In this document: positions 26,883-35,577 of the stretch, in pieces
Layout of the letters: each line of letters begins with the position of its first letter
How positions within the stretch are numbered: the stretch's first letter is position 1
Source: a virus
Strand: one strand, 5' to 3'
Virus record (IMG/VR): IMGVR_UViG_3300023174_000272
Coordinates: 1 to 45,499 of that record
Length of the DNA: 45,499 nucleotides
The notes under the pieces: model-generated
Database searches by the model: none
Told to the model about the DNA's origin: nothing
What the model saw: the letters and a program-made list of their open reading frames with translations, nothing else
Program-made: the position numbers and the translations under genes

Positions 26883-28802
26883 ATGAATCAACCTTTTGAC
26901 GATAAAAATATTGCGATCTGGAATGACCAGCCATTAGATCTTTGGAGTGATATTATTGTTAGTTTTGATTATTGCCGCTATGCATTCAACTTTACTCCAA
27001 CTGGTGGGTTTGCTGTAGTATTTTTCGATAGTATTGTCAACAGCCCTCGTAGGGGTGGGCGGGATTATAGCTTGGGCTATATACCCAACGATACCCGTGA
27101 CTACTGTATACAGGGTGGCTACGCTGGGTTGGGAGCAGCATTTGTAGGTGTGGGGTTTGATCCTTATGGTTATTTTGCACTAGATACATATGCCCCGGGT
27201 ATACCTCTTTCAGCGTTCACAGAAGCACCTTCAGTTATGATTCGTGGTGGAGTATCGGAGCAATATGCTCTATTAAATAGACTGCCGTTAACAAATTTTA
27301 CTATAGATCAAAATATTTCAGCTTTAAGCATGGCTGAATACAGATCTGTTCGCGTTATTTTGGGCAAAGCGGGTACAGAGCTAAAAGTTCAAATCAAACA
27401 GCGCTCAACTGATGATGAATACACAACAGTGATGGTTCAATCTTTGCCTAAAAAACGAAGAACAGCACTAAAGGTCGCACTTACCAATACAACGCAAGAA
27501 GGGCTAACGCAATTCAAAGTGAAAAACTTTAATGTTGCAGGCTATCCAGGATTTTCTGGAACTCAGAGAATTGCTGGTTGTGAGCAACGTATTATACAGA
27601 ATGAACCTGGCAATACAGACAGCGTTCTATGTGTGGGTAGTGAATACATCTCTAACGTACAACCGGGTAGGGTTGTAACGTATGCTACAGACACGATACA
27701 ATTTACTTTGAGGAATAACTTGTATTACGGTACAGGTATAACGTTATTTGGTCAAGATGGAGATACAATTATTGGCAAATATAACGGCTCATCCACAGTC
27801 GCTGTATTTGATTATCTTGGTGAAAAAATATTTCGTACTGCAAGTATCGTGACACCAGATAATGCAGAAGCTACAGCTGCAGATATTGATGGTGATACAC
27901 TGACAATCTGCACGGGTACCCTGTCCGGGAGTATCTACATTTATACCTACAATAGGGATATAGCTAACCCTTCAACGCTAGGGAGTTGGCAGCTATATCA
28001 AACAATAACATCAACCCAGGTGTCAAGCGGGGCCGGTCTGGGTAATTTTGCCCAGCTCTACGGCAATAATATGATGATCAGTAATAGTAATGAATATGTA
28101 CATGCATTTAGAAAGGATATTACTCAAAGATGGGAATTTATTCAAACAATTGCATCCCCCATATCAAGTGTAACGCGATTTGGAGCTACAGCATCTATAG
28201 ATGGTAATGATGCTATTATTGGTGCACCTGTTTCACAAAAATTTCAATACCCTGAGCCAGCGCAAGGAGAAGCATATCACTATGTATTTGATGAAACTCT
28301 CAATCAATGGCGTTTGGTAATGGCGATTGGCAGTTTCTACAATATAAATACACCAAACGGTAATTTTGGAAATTCTGTAGCTCTACAGAATAATTATGCA
28401 CTCATTGGTTGCCCAGGTGAAGAATATCTCTTCACACCTACATCTTCACCGATTCCTAATGTTGGTAGAGTCTATATATTTCAAAAGACAACTGGTGGTA
28501 TTTTCTCACGGGCCACTGTAATAGCGCCAGTCTCTGGTACGATTGAACCATATATGAATTTTGGCAATAAAGTGGGGTTATATAATAATATTGCTGCAAT
28601 ATTATCACCGTTTACACCTGCATATGCAAAGTCATATATTTCCATATATAATTTAGATTGTTCTTTTCCAATACCACCGGAGAATATTCCAATACCTGCG
28701 TGTGCTCTCCAGCTCATGGATTACAGTGGCTTTGTTCTCGACACTATCTCCAACACATATATGTTATCTTATACATGTCAACTACTAGGACCATTGCCAT
28801 GA
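26883..28802 (+). CDS. Baseplate/fibre protein: lectin-like domain plus FG-GAP-type propeller
   Basis: 639 residues. The N-terminal 220 form a beta-sandwich pattern like L-type lectins: GFAVVFFDSI, then GGYAGLGAAFVGVGFDPYGYFA and the closing strands YRSVRVILGKAGTELKVQIKQ and ALTNTTQEGLTQFKVKNFNV. About 280-600 is a propeller with FG-GAP-like blades: LFGQDGDTIIGKY, ADIDGDTLTICTG, LGNFAQLYGNNMMISNS, FGATASIDGNDAIIGAPV, FGNSVALQNNYALIGCPG and FGNKVGLYNNIAAILSP, each with F-G followed by a short acidic or Asn turn and the A-(I/L)-I-G type strand. Both parts suggest glycan or surface binding. It overlaps the next gene as ATGA. Its host target is unknown. Confidence 0.85.
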   Translation: MNQPFDDKNIAIWNDQPLDLWSDIIVSFDYCRYAFNFTPTGGFAVVFFDSIVNSPRRGGRDYSLGYIPNDTRDYCIQGGYAGLGAAFVGVGFDPYGYFALDTYAPGIPLSAFTEAPSVMIRGGVSEQYALLNRLPLTNFTIDQNISALSMAEYRSVRVILGKAGTELKVQIKQRSTDDEYTTVMVQSLPKKRRTALKVALTNTTQEGLTQFKVKNFNVAGYPGFSGTQRIAGCEQRIIQNEPGNTDSVLCVGSEYISNVQPGRVVTYATDTIQFTLRNNLYYGTGITLFGQDGDTIIGKYNGSSTVAVFDYLGEKIFRTASIVTPDNAEATAADIDGDTLTICTGTLSGSIYIYTYNRDIANPSTLGSWQLYQTITSTQVSSGAGLGNFAQLYGNNMMISNSNEYVHAFRKDITQRWEFIQTIASPISSVTRFGATASIDGNDAIIGAPVSQKFQYPEPAQGEAYHYVFDETLNQWRLVMAIGSFYNINTPNGNFGNSVALQNNYALIGCPGEEYLFTPTSSPIPNVGRVYIFQKTTGGIFSRATVIAPVSGTIEPYMNFGNKVGLYNNIAAILSPFTPAYAKSYISIYNLDCSFPIPPENIPIPACALQLMDYSGFVLDTISNTYMLSYTCQLLGPLP

Positions 28803-29755
28803 ATACAAGTCAATTCTTAATTCCTTCTAATACAGCAGAATTATCTACATACGATTTCTGTTCATGGCTAGATCACCATATTTTTAAAGATACAAGCTTA
28901 AGCCCTACAGGTTATGATTTCTTGTACCCATTAACAGCCTACGGTGGACCGTTGAGTGCAAATACACCCATTGTATATAGTGCATCTGCTGTTGGAGGTC
29001 CTCTGTATGAAATCTGCTATCAAGATTTTTGTTACAAGCAAACAATTCTTAATGCCTTTGAGATCTACTGTGTAACCACAGTAAGCTTCATTCTATCTGC
29101 CTTGGATGAATCTGTGGCTAATATTATGAAGATTGTGTATGACTTTAACGATGGAAGTGAGGTGATATACAATGACTACAAGTTCACCAACAATCCCCCA
29201 GTGTCTCCCAAAGACATAGTTGTGTCACACGTATATTACCCTCAAAACAAAACATTAACCACATATAATCCATCTATTAGCGTGGTGTTCAGTGATTGTT
29301 GTGTTAATACATATACTGCAATGATCTGCTCCTTCCGGTGCGGTATTTTGGATGTATATGAAGACACTTATCTGCTAGATGCAGCACAATCAAAGGACTC
29401 GTTCAATATCATATTGACACTGGAAGACCAAGGTCGTAGACAAATATTTGGCAATCTACTCGATCTAAATGAGCCGCTACCATTTCTATCTGCTCTGCCT
29501 GGTGAGGTGCAGCCTGTGCCTCAAGTCGAAGCTTCAACGGTAGTTAGATCAAATACGGCACGCCGTCTGAGCCGTAATCCTATTACTGCATCTGTTTCAC
29601 AATATGATTATATTGAAGGTGCAGGTATTGATCTAGTACCGGATGCGACAACGCTTGATGCCTCTGAACCTTTCCAAACATCCAATCGCTCCATACAATT
29701 GAGTGGCATCGGTGCACCGTACGCTGGCGGCACCGGAATAACTATAAGTGCTTAA
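28799..29755 (+). CDS. Fibre/baseplate accessory protein with PKD-like domain
   Basis: 318 residues from ATG 28799, chosen because it overlaps the previous stop as ATGA; the frame is open further upstream through the end of the previous gene. About 80-175 is PKD-like (IVYDFNDGSEVIY, then VVSHVYYP and ISVVFSDCC), followed by a Cys-containing strand ICSFRCGIL. The C-terminal 80 residues are Ser/Pro-rich with two short motifs, GAGIDLVPDA and GAPYAGGTGITISA, that recur in the 1594-residue and 661-residue proteins. It ends at the late motif of the next gene. Probably an adaptor or tip subunit; no function can be assigned. Confidence 0.8.
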   Translation: MNTSQFLIPSNTAELSTYDFCSWLDHHIFKDTSLSPTGYDFLYPLTAYGGPLSANTPIVYSASAVGGPLYEICYQDFCYKQTILNAFEIYCVTTVSFILSALDESVANIMKIVYDFNDGSEVIYNDYKFTNNPPVSPKDIVVSHVYYPQNKTLTTYNPSISVVFSDCCVNTYTAMICSFRCGILDVYEDTYLLDAAQSKDSFNIILTLEDQGRRQIFGNLLDLNEPLPFLSALPGEVQPVPQVEASTVVRSNTARRLSRNPITASVSQYDYIEGAGIDLVPDATTLDASEPFQTSNRSIQLSGIGAPYAGGTGITISA

Positions 29756-29758
29756 ATA
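29751..29758 (+). promoter_or_regulatory. Late promoter variant CTTAAATA
   Basis: CTTAAATA 4 bases before ATG at 29763; contains the previous stop codon (29753-29755). Confidence 0.4.
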
Positions 29759-29762
29759 ATAT

Positions 29763-32700
29763 ATGTTCACCAGCTATATAACATCTAAGAATTATATAGG
29801 GCTAAGTGCCTCTTATGCTTATGATAATCAATTAAATTTTCTCAATAAGAATATTGCTATTGATGGTGCATTGACAACTAGCTTTTCTCCTGCTTTTTCA
29901 GGTACTAATGACTTTATTAAGAGTAACTACAGCTTGTTGCATGTGACTAAGCCCATAAGCTTGGTTGATATTACTGATTTCGATAGACCATTTCAGGCAA
30001 GTAAAAATTATTTTTGCAACATTTTCAACCGAGTTAGCGGAACAGAAGTCTATTTAACTTTTACTAATGCTCTGGATGAACAGCTCCTTTTCACAGTAAA
30101 CTATGATCAAACTGTTAATAGCTTAATATCTGGATTAAACGACTTTTACTATTTTAACTTTGATTTCACCAAGCCTCAGATCTGCACCATATCTCATCTG
30201 TATAACAACAATGAATACTTTCTCACATTCAACCCTGCAACATTAAATCTAAATTTCGTCATTCTTTCAGCATTTACACCACTCACAGTATATAACAAAG
30301 ATTTCTTCTACACGTTTAATAAAGAAGATTTAACACTTTCTCTACAGGTAAGAATTGGTGGTCAAGCTTACCAAGTGATGCGTAATAATACAACCAAGCG
30401 ATTGACACTTAGCAGTACTGATGAAGTTAGCTTCACAGATACACGAGCTATATTTTATTTAACTGCTTTCTTTGATCCCAGTCTTCCAGAAGTTACTATT
30501 GATTGGGGCAGTTATCTGCGCTCTTTCAATCAAAATAATATTACTATTGATAATACTAAGAGTGTGTTTGATGTTAAGACTAATTTCTTAATTTATGGAC
30601 AGTACTTCAATCTTGAGAGAAGTGGGCTCATCACAAATTTATTACCACTCAAGACGCAACTCAATACGCAAAATCAACAAGGCAGAGGCAATGTATTTCT
30701 GAATGAAGAGCCTGTAAACTATAGAAATTATGTTTCTATTTTTGGTGGCCCCCGACAAGAGAAAGGATACGAAAAATTACACCTGCAATATGAGTCATAC
30801 TCCACACCCTTTACTTTTAATCAAGGTAAAACGACTTGGTTTCATATGCCTCAAAATATATACCCGTACAGTCGGCTTAATATTAAAGATACAAAATTAA
30901 TTGAAGCTGGCGCCATTGGTGGTGATCATCCATTGCGAAGTGATAAAGTTTTTAAGAAAATAGCTAATTATAAAAATACCAGCAATCAAGGTGATAGCAG
31001 CGGAGAGCTCACCGGTCAATGGCTATGCAGCTGGCTGTCGGCAGCTCCTGACATATCTGTACGACCCGTTTGGGTTGACCGGTATTATAATCCAAAACTC
31101 AACACTCCATTTGAAGCGCTCAGCGCAACACCAGGCAGTGTAACATATATACCTTCATTTGATTGTTATGATCTTAGCGTTGGTATCACAGACGTTCCAT
31201 CCAGCCTGACGTTTGAGTCAGGTGTGTGGTATGCATACTCCCATATTGGAAGATCAGATGCTGAACAAAATATCAAAGCGTTGACTATAAATCAGCAGCA
31301 AAAAAATCTTTCTTTTTATGAAAGGGTCAACGGTAGAATGCTTGATCCGTATCTTGATGAAGATAATACTGATACATATATTTTCGATGGTACCTCTTAT
31401 GGTTTGATTGACGCTCGGTATCTTCAATTCCCGTTAAATACTTTCACTATTAGTTTTTGGGCAAGTCGAGAGGATTGGACTGTACCCACAGGGTATCAGC
31501 TTGGTGGTAACTATACCGATTACGGATTGGGAGTATATAACTACGAATTAGTTACACCTTTGCTCTTTTACCCCTATCAAGGCAATATACTTGCATACAA
31601 TCAAAATCTCGAGTTAGTTGATTATTATGAGGCACCTTTCAATCGAGGAGAACAAATCGAATTTTTCTCAAGAAGAGATTCCCTGAACTCTTTCCATATA
31701 TTTACTAACGCGCCAATCACACGGACAATAGCTGAACTTAATTTGCAAGAAACCATTATTGACGGGGTCACCGGATTAATCACTAGGCCCATCAAAGATG
31801 TGACAAATGATGCAACAAATAGCTATTTGTTGCTTGATAATAACACGCTAAGTGGTTTCAATCTAGTTTCAAATCTTGCATTTTCGGTTGCTGCAGACTA
31901 TAGAGTATCGACACGAGGTGTATATCAAACAGTAAGAAAAACAAACAATAATAAAATTGTTCTTGTAGATGGTGTCCAGTCTATAGTTCGTGGTAATAAT
32001 ATATACTTCATAAGTGGCGGGTATGTAAAGGTCTGGGGAACAGAGAATAATACTGTGAGTTCATATATATCCGACCCAGTTCAACGCTTTAATATTGACA
32101 AGTATAATAATACCTGGACTTCGAGTGCAAATAGAATTAACGTGTATGGAAAGTTCACTGCACCTCTTAATACATTCACTCTGACTGCAGATTCATCACT
32201 CTCACAGTCCAGCTTAACAGCTCTTAATATTACATTTATCGAGAATTTTAATAATGGTGTACTGCAATCAAGCGTGGTGATTGCTGCAAGCGGATCTCAG
32301 GCAAACAAGCTTATATTAACAAAACTAAATTATGACGGGAAGATAGAAAAACAAACTCTTATTAATGCAGATTTATCGCTCAGCTTGAATATTGATCCAT
32401 CTAATCATAACTATAACTATGGTAATGTTTATGATACTGTTAGTGGCAACAACAACTATACTTTCAAAATAAGATTATACAATCAATTTAATACCGAAGA
32501 TATAGAAATTCCAAGGGCAACAGTATATGCTGATGATTTAAACCCAGGTTATCATCACTTCTCAATTGCTGTTAATACAGTTAAAGGATATACAAAGCTA
32601 TATCTTGATGGCGAACTATATGAAACAATTCATTTTACACCAAGCAAATATTCATTTACACCTCTGGTTGTAGATGATATTGTTGTTGGCGCATGTCCGT

Positions 32701-33164
32701 TCTACAATGGATCGCTATTTGATACTTTCTTGAGTAACAATAATCCCAAGGGGTCATACTTTGCAAAAGATATTCAATTGCAAAATTTCTATATTCATAA
32801 TACAGAGTTAAATTATTTTGATATTAATATGCTCTACAAGGAAAAAAACGTACCGCAGGATCTTGTTTGGGATGTTCCGTCAGGCAGACGCAATTACATG
32901 GAGACGGTCTCTAGATACTTCACACAGCGAGTACCTGGTGCCAAGAGTACACTTTTCAATGTTTATATAAATGATAGTATTCTCAATCAAGAATGCAGAG
33001 ATTACTTGCAAACTGCAATTACAAAGAAAATAAAAGATATTGTACCTGGTTATAGCAAATTAAACAAATTACAGTGGGTTACAAACTTGCCTGCGCAGAG
33101 TGCAGAGTATTTTCAGCCGTATTTTCCAGGCAACACCCTAACTAATGCAGGTCTCACACCATGA
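29763..33164 (+). CDS. Large fibre/baseplate protein with LamG-like domain split by an insertion
   Basis: 1133 residues. The first 520 are beta-rich, with W/Y-rich turns but no domain I can name. Around 555-570 begins a LamG/concanavalin-like fold (YLQFPLNTFTISFWASREDW). Around 690-870 follow propeller-like repeats (IVLVDGVQSIVRGNNIYFISGG; NIDKYNNTWTSSANRINVYG). About 925-1035 resumes the LamG pattern (YHHFSIAVNTVKGYTKLYLDGELY; DDIVVGACPFYNGS; AKDIQLQNFYIHN). The C-terminal 90 residues are helical (NYMETVSRYFTQRVPG; ECRDYLQTAITKKIKDIVPG) and may be the attachment segment. It overlaps the next gene by ATGA. Likely a receptor-contacting wedge or fibre component. Confidence 0.85.
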   Translation: MFTSYITSKNYIGLSASYAYDNQLNFLNKNIAIDGALTTSFSPAFSGTNDFIKSNYSLLHVTKPISLVDITDFDRPFQASKNYFCNIFNRVSGTEVYLTFTNALDEQLLFTVNYDQTVNSLISGLNDFYYFNFDFTKPQICTISHLYNNNEYFLTFNPATLNLNFVILSAFTPLTVYNKDFFYTFNKEDLTLSLQVRIGGQAYQVMRNNTTKRLTLSSTDEVSFTDTRAIFYLTAFFDPSLPEVTIDWGSYLRSFNQNNITIDNTKSVFDVKTNFLIYGQYFNLERSGLITNLLPLKTQLNTQNQQGRGNVFLNEEPVNYRNYVSIFGGPRQEKGYEKLHLQYESYSTPFTFNQGKTTWFHMPQNIYPYSRLNIKDTKLIEAGAIGGDHPLRSDKVFKKIANYKNTSNQGDSSGELTGQWLCSWLSAAPDISVRPVWVDRYYNPKLNTPFEALSATPGSVTYIPSFDCYDLSVGITDVPSSLTFESGVWYAYSHIGRSDAEQNIKALTINQQQKNLSFYERVNGRMLDPYLDEDNTDTYIFDGTSYGLIDARYLQFPLNTFTISFWASREDWTVPTGYQLGGNYTDYGLGVYNYELVTPLLFYPYQGNILAYNQNLELVDYYEAPFNRGEQIEFFSRRDSLNSFHIFTNAPITRTIAELNLQETIIDGVTGLITRPIKDVTNDATNSYLLLDNNTLSGFNLVSNLAFSVAADYRVSTRGVYQTVRKTNNNKIVLVDGVQSIVRGNNIYFISGGYVKVWGTENNTVSSYISDPVQRFNIDKYNNTWTSSANRINVYGKFTAPLNTFTLTADSSLSQSSLTALNITFIENFNNGVLQSSVVIAASGSQANKLILTKLNYDGKIEKQTLINADLSLSLNIDPSNHNYNYGNVYDTVSGNNNYTFKIRLYNQFNTEDIEIPRATVYADDLNPGYHHFSIAVNTVKGYTKLYLDGELYETIHFTPSKYSFTPLVVDDIVVGACPFYNGSLFDTFLSNNNPKGSYFAKDIQLQNFYIHNTELNYFDINMLYKEKNVPQDLVWDVPSGRRNYMETVSRYFTQRVPGAKSTLFNVYINDSILNQECRDYLQTAITKKIKDIVPGYSKLNKLQWVTNLPAQSAEYFQPYFPGNTLTNAGLTP

Positions 33165-34789
33165 ATGCCATAGATACAGAATTTCAAAAAATAGATCTAA
33201 ATTATGATCGCACAGTGACAGATGTGTTTCAACTACCATATAGTTTAGATACCATATTATTACAACCAAACGAACTAGCTGTTTCACAAGCTTTTAATCT
33301 CAAAATACAAAAACTGTATGATAATTTTTTATATCTATATGGCTTGTGCAATGTGGCTGATTTTAAAATTCCACGCAGGTACGAGGGCTGGGTTGGCTAC
33401 ACCAACCTTGAAAAACAAATTCTCTATCTGTACGATGATAATACAACGAACGCTGTTGCTGTTTTATCCTCAGTTCTTTTTGCAAGTAATCAAGCTTTGG
33501 CTTTCTATAGCACAGACAGTCGATATGAGCAGAATTTAATATTTACAAATGGTCAGTTTATCTCTCTCAATGGAATCAATCAGCGTAATGGTTATTATGA
33601 CCCTGTAAACCTAATACAACAGAATAGTGTTGATCCGCTGTCTGGTTCAATCAACTTCTACAATATAACAGGTATAGCACAATACAAAGCAGAGCAGCTC
33701 TTCATAAGTGATGCAACTTATAATAATCTTTATTCTTATAATCTTGATGGTGCTGTAAGTAATGATAATATAAGAAATAGACAACTGTTTCAATTGAATG
33801 TTGTGGGTGGTCGAGGAACTTCTCAAGATAGAATCAAGTTTAACAACATCGGAAAAATTGCTGTTGCTGGTGATGTAGTAATAGTTGAAGACAGGGGTAA
33901 CAAGACGTTCAAAGTGTACGATAGAAATCTCAACTGGCTCAATTCAACCATAACACCAACGCTGTTCAATGCAATTTCAACCATCAATGCCATGGTGTAT
34001 AGTGAGAAGGATAACAGACTGTACATTGCAAGTAACACTGCATTATTCTTGCTTGATATATCCACAGATTATAATCTCACGTCTGCAAAGAGTTACGATT
34101 TTAGCAGCATACTAACTGGTAATGAATACTTTGTGGATATTAAATTTGCAAATTATGATAAAGATATTTTCTATCTACTATCAACTAAAAATTTATATAA
34201 GAAATGGATAACCAAGCCCGAGAAAAATATTGGTATGTTGAAGAATAGCGTGTTCAATGGTGATAATTTTAGATGGATAACAACATCGCCTAGCATGTCA
34301 GGGGATGATGTTTTAATATATGCTGTTTCACAAGACTCGACAAGAAGCTACATTGCAGTATACCGAGACAATTTAAGTCTTACAACACTCTTTAAAACAG
34401 ATAACCCTCTCATCGTGTACTCTAGACAAGATGTTTTAATAGATCCAGAGGAGTACAATTGTTCATGGGTGTACAATAAGAGCATCAAGAAGATGCTCTA
34501 CAACATGAGCTTGCTTGTGAATAACATTGGATATCGTTTCTTTACAAATGAAGACAATACTGGGACTCCAGTGTTCTTGTATCGTGGTTACAATAATTTC
34601 TTCAGATATAATGCACCGTTAAATACAAACAAACATTCCAATGTGTTTATTAATGAAAACTTTCAAGCTGAAACAGTAAACAGGTGCTTCAAGCAAATAT
34701 ATGATTATCAACAACTGGTGCTTCAAACCATTATAACCAATGACTCTGTCGTGACAGATTTAACCCCATATAGCATCAGTAATGTCTGA
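33161..34789 (+). CDS. Propeller-like baseplate/fibre protein
   Basis: 542 residues. An N-terminal helical segment (1-75: QAFNLKIQKLYDNFLYLYGLCNVADFKIP) precedes blades built around Y-D-x-N/D turns: KQILYLYDDNTTN, LFISDATYNNLYSYNLDG, VIVEDRGNKTFKVYDRN, LYIASNTALFLLDIST and IFYLLSTKNLYKKW. These suit an NHL/YVTN-type propeller. The C-terminus is beta then helical (NRCFKQIYDYQQLVLQTII) and resembles the C-terminal helical part of the preceding gene product. It begins by ATGA overlap with that gene, so the two are made together and may form one complex. Role inferred as host recognition or baseplate periphery. Confidence 0.82.
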   Translation: MNAIDTEFQKIDLNYDRTVTDVFQLPYSLDTILLQPNELAVSQAFNLKIQKLYDNFLYLYGLCNVADFKIPRRYEGWVGYTNLEKQILYLYDDNTTNAVAVLSSVLFASNQALAFYSTDSRYEQNLIFTNGQFISLNGINQRNGYYDPVNLIQQNSVDPLSGSINFYNITGIAQYKAEQLFISDATYNNLYSYNLDGAVSNDNIRNRQLFQLNVVGGRGTSQDRIKFNNIGKIAVAGDVVIVEDRGNKTFKVYDRNLNWLNSTITPTLFNAISTINAMVYSEKDNRLYIASNTALFLLDISTDYNLTSAKSYDFSSILTGNEYFVDIKFANYDKDIFYLLSTKNLYKKWITKPEKNIGMLKNSVFNGDNFRWITTSPSMSGDDVLIYAVSQDSTRSYIAVYRDNLSLTTLFKTDNPLIVYSRQDVLIDPEEYNCSWVYNKSIKKMLYNMSLLVNNIGYRFFTNEDNTGTPVFLYRGYNNFFRYNAPLNTNKHSNVFINENFQAETVNRCFKQIYDYQQLVLQTIITNDSVVTDLTPYSISNV

Positions 34790-34821
34790 CCATATGAATA
34801 ACTATTATATAGGGACATAAT

Positions 34822-35577
34822 ATGGCTGGAACATACACATTTCATAGCAAATTGCACAGGGCAAGTCACCATACAATCTCTGGTACTACTCTGCCAGATG
34901 CAGGGCTGGATCCCATTGCATCTCAAACACAACCATTTATTGGGGTGTTCTATAATACCATACCAGATTCACTGGGATTCTTGACCATCAATACCAACAG
35001 CTATCAATGGTGGACAGCATATGCATCTGTGAGTACATTGTCTGGTATTTGGGCACCCTCTCTGTCACTTTATAACACTGTTAACACATTGTCTACCAAT
35101 TGGAATTTAGGTTATGTGGGTTATTCCAACTACTCACAAATCAGTAGCTTGTACGTTTCAGTGTACACCACAGTGAGCACATTCAGTGCTGATTGGAATG
35201 CACCATTCATAATGTTTACCAACTTGGCGCAAGAGTATACGGCAGCCAAGACATTCTCTGGAACAGATCTCAAGATTAACAGTGGCACAGACACAGTAAT
35301 TTGGGATGTGTCCTCCAATCAAGTGACCTTTATTACACTCTCCAGCAACTTAAACTTTGCAAATCCTCGTAATCATAGAAAGGGTGGCAACTATACATTG
35401 AATGTAATTCAAAGCGGTGCAGGGGGGTTTGATATTAATTTTAGCACTGCATACAGATTTAATGACACAATTGCATTGTCTGGTGTAATTGGTACACTGT
35501 CTGGCAGCCGTACAATAATTAATTTTATGTCAGACGGAACACTACTGTACGGGGATAGGGTAGTGTTTCTCGGATGA
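34822..35577 (+). CDS. Tail fibre protein (short paralogue)
   Basis: 251 residues. The N-terminus FHSKLHRASHHTI, then LPDAGLDPIASQTQPFIGVFYN, is nearly copied in the next gene and is likely the attachment domain. Residues about 65-130 contain shaft repeats of about 20 residues with Y-x-T-V-x-T-(L/F)-S-x-x-W (for example LYNTVNTLSTNWN; VYTTVSTFSADWN). The C-terminal tip domain has KGGNYTLNVIQSGAGGFDI, then INFMSDGTLLYG. A Shine-Dalgarno AGGGA (34811-34815) stands 6 bases before the ATG. It overlaps the next gene by four bases (35574-35577). Likely a trimeric short fibre, but this is inference. Confidence 0.88.
   Translation: MAGTYTFHSKLHRASHHTISGTTLPDAGLDPIASQTQPFIGVFYNTIPDSLGFLTINTNSYQWWTAYASVSTLSGIWAPSLSLYNTVNTLSTNWNLGYVGYSNYSQISSLYVSVYTTVSTFSADWNAPFIMFTNLAQEYTAAKTFSGTDLKINSGTDTVIWDVSSNQVTFITLSSNLNFANPRNHRKGGNYTLNVIQSGAGGFDINFSTAYRFNDTIALSGVIGTLSGSRTIINFMSDGTLLYGDRVVFLG

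Noticed and set aside
28343-28350. Exact TATAAATA inside the 639-residue lectin/propeller gene
   Set aside because: No ATG follows within 20 bases and no new gene begins there, so it is treated as a chance match.
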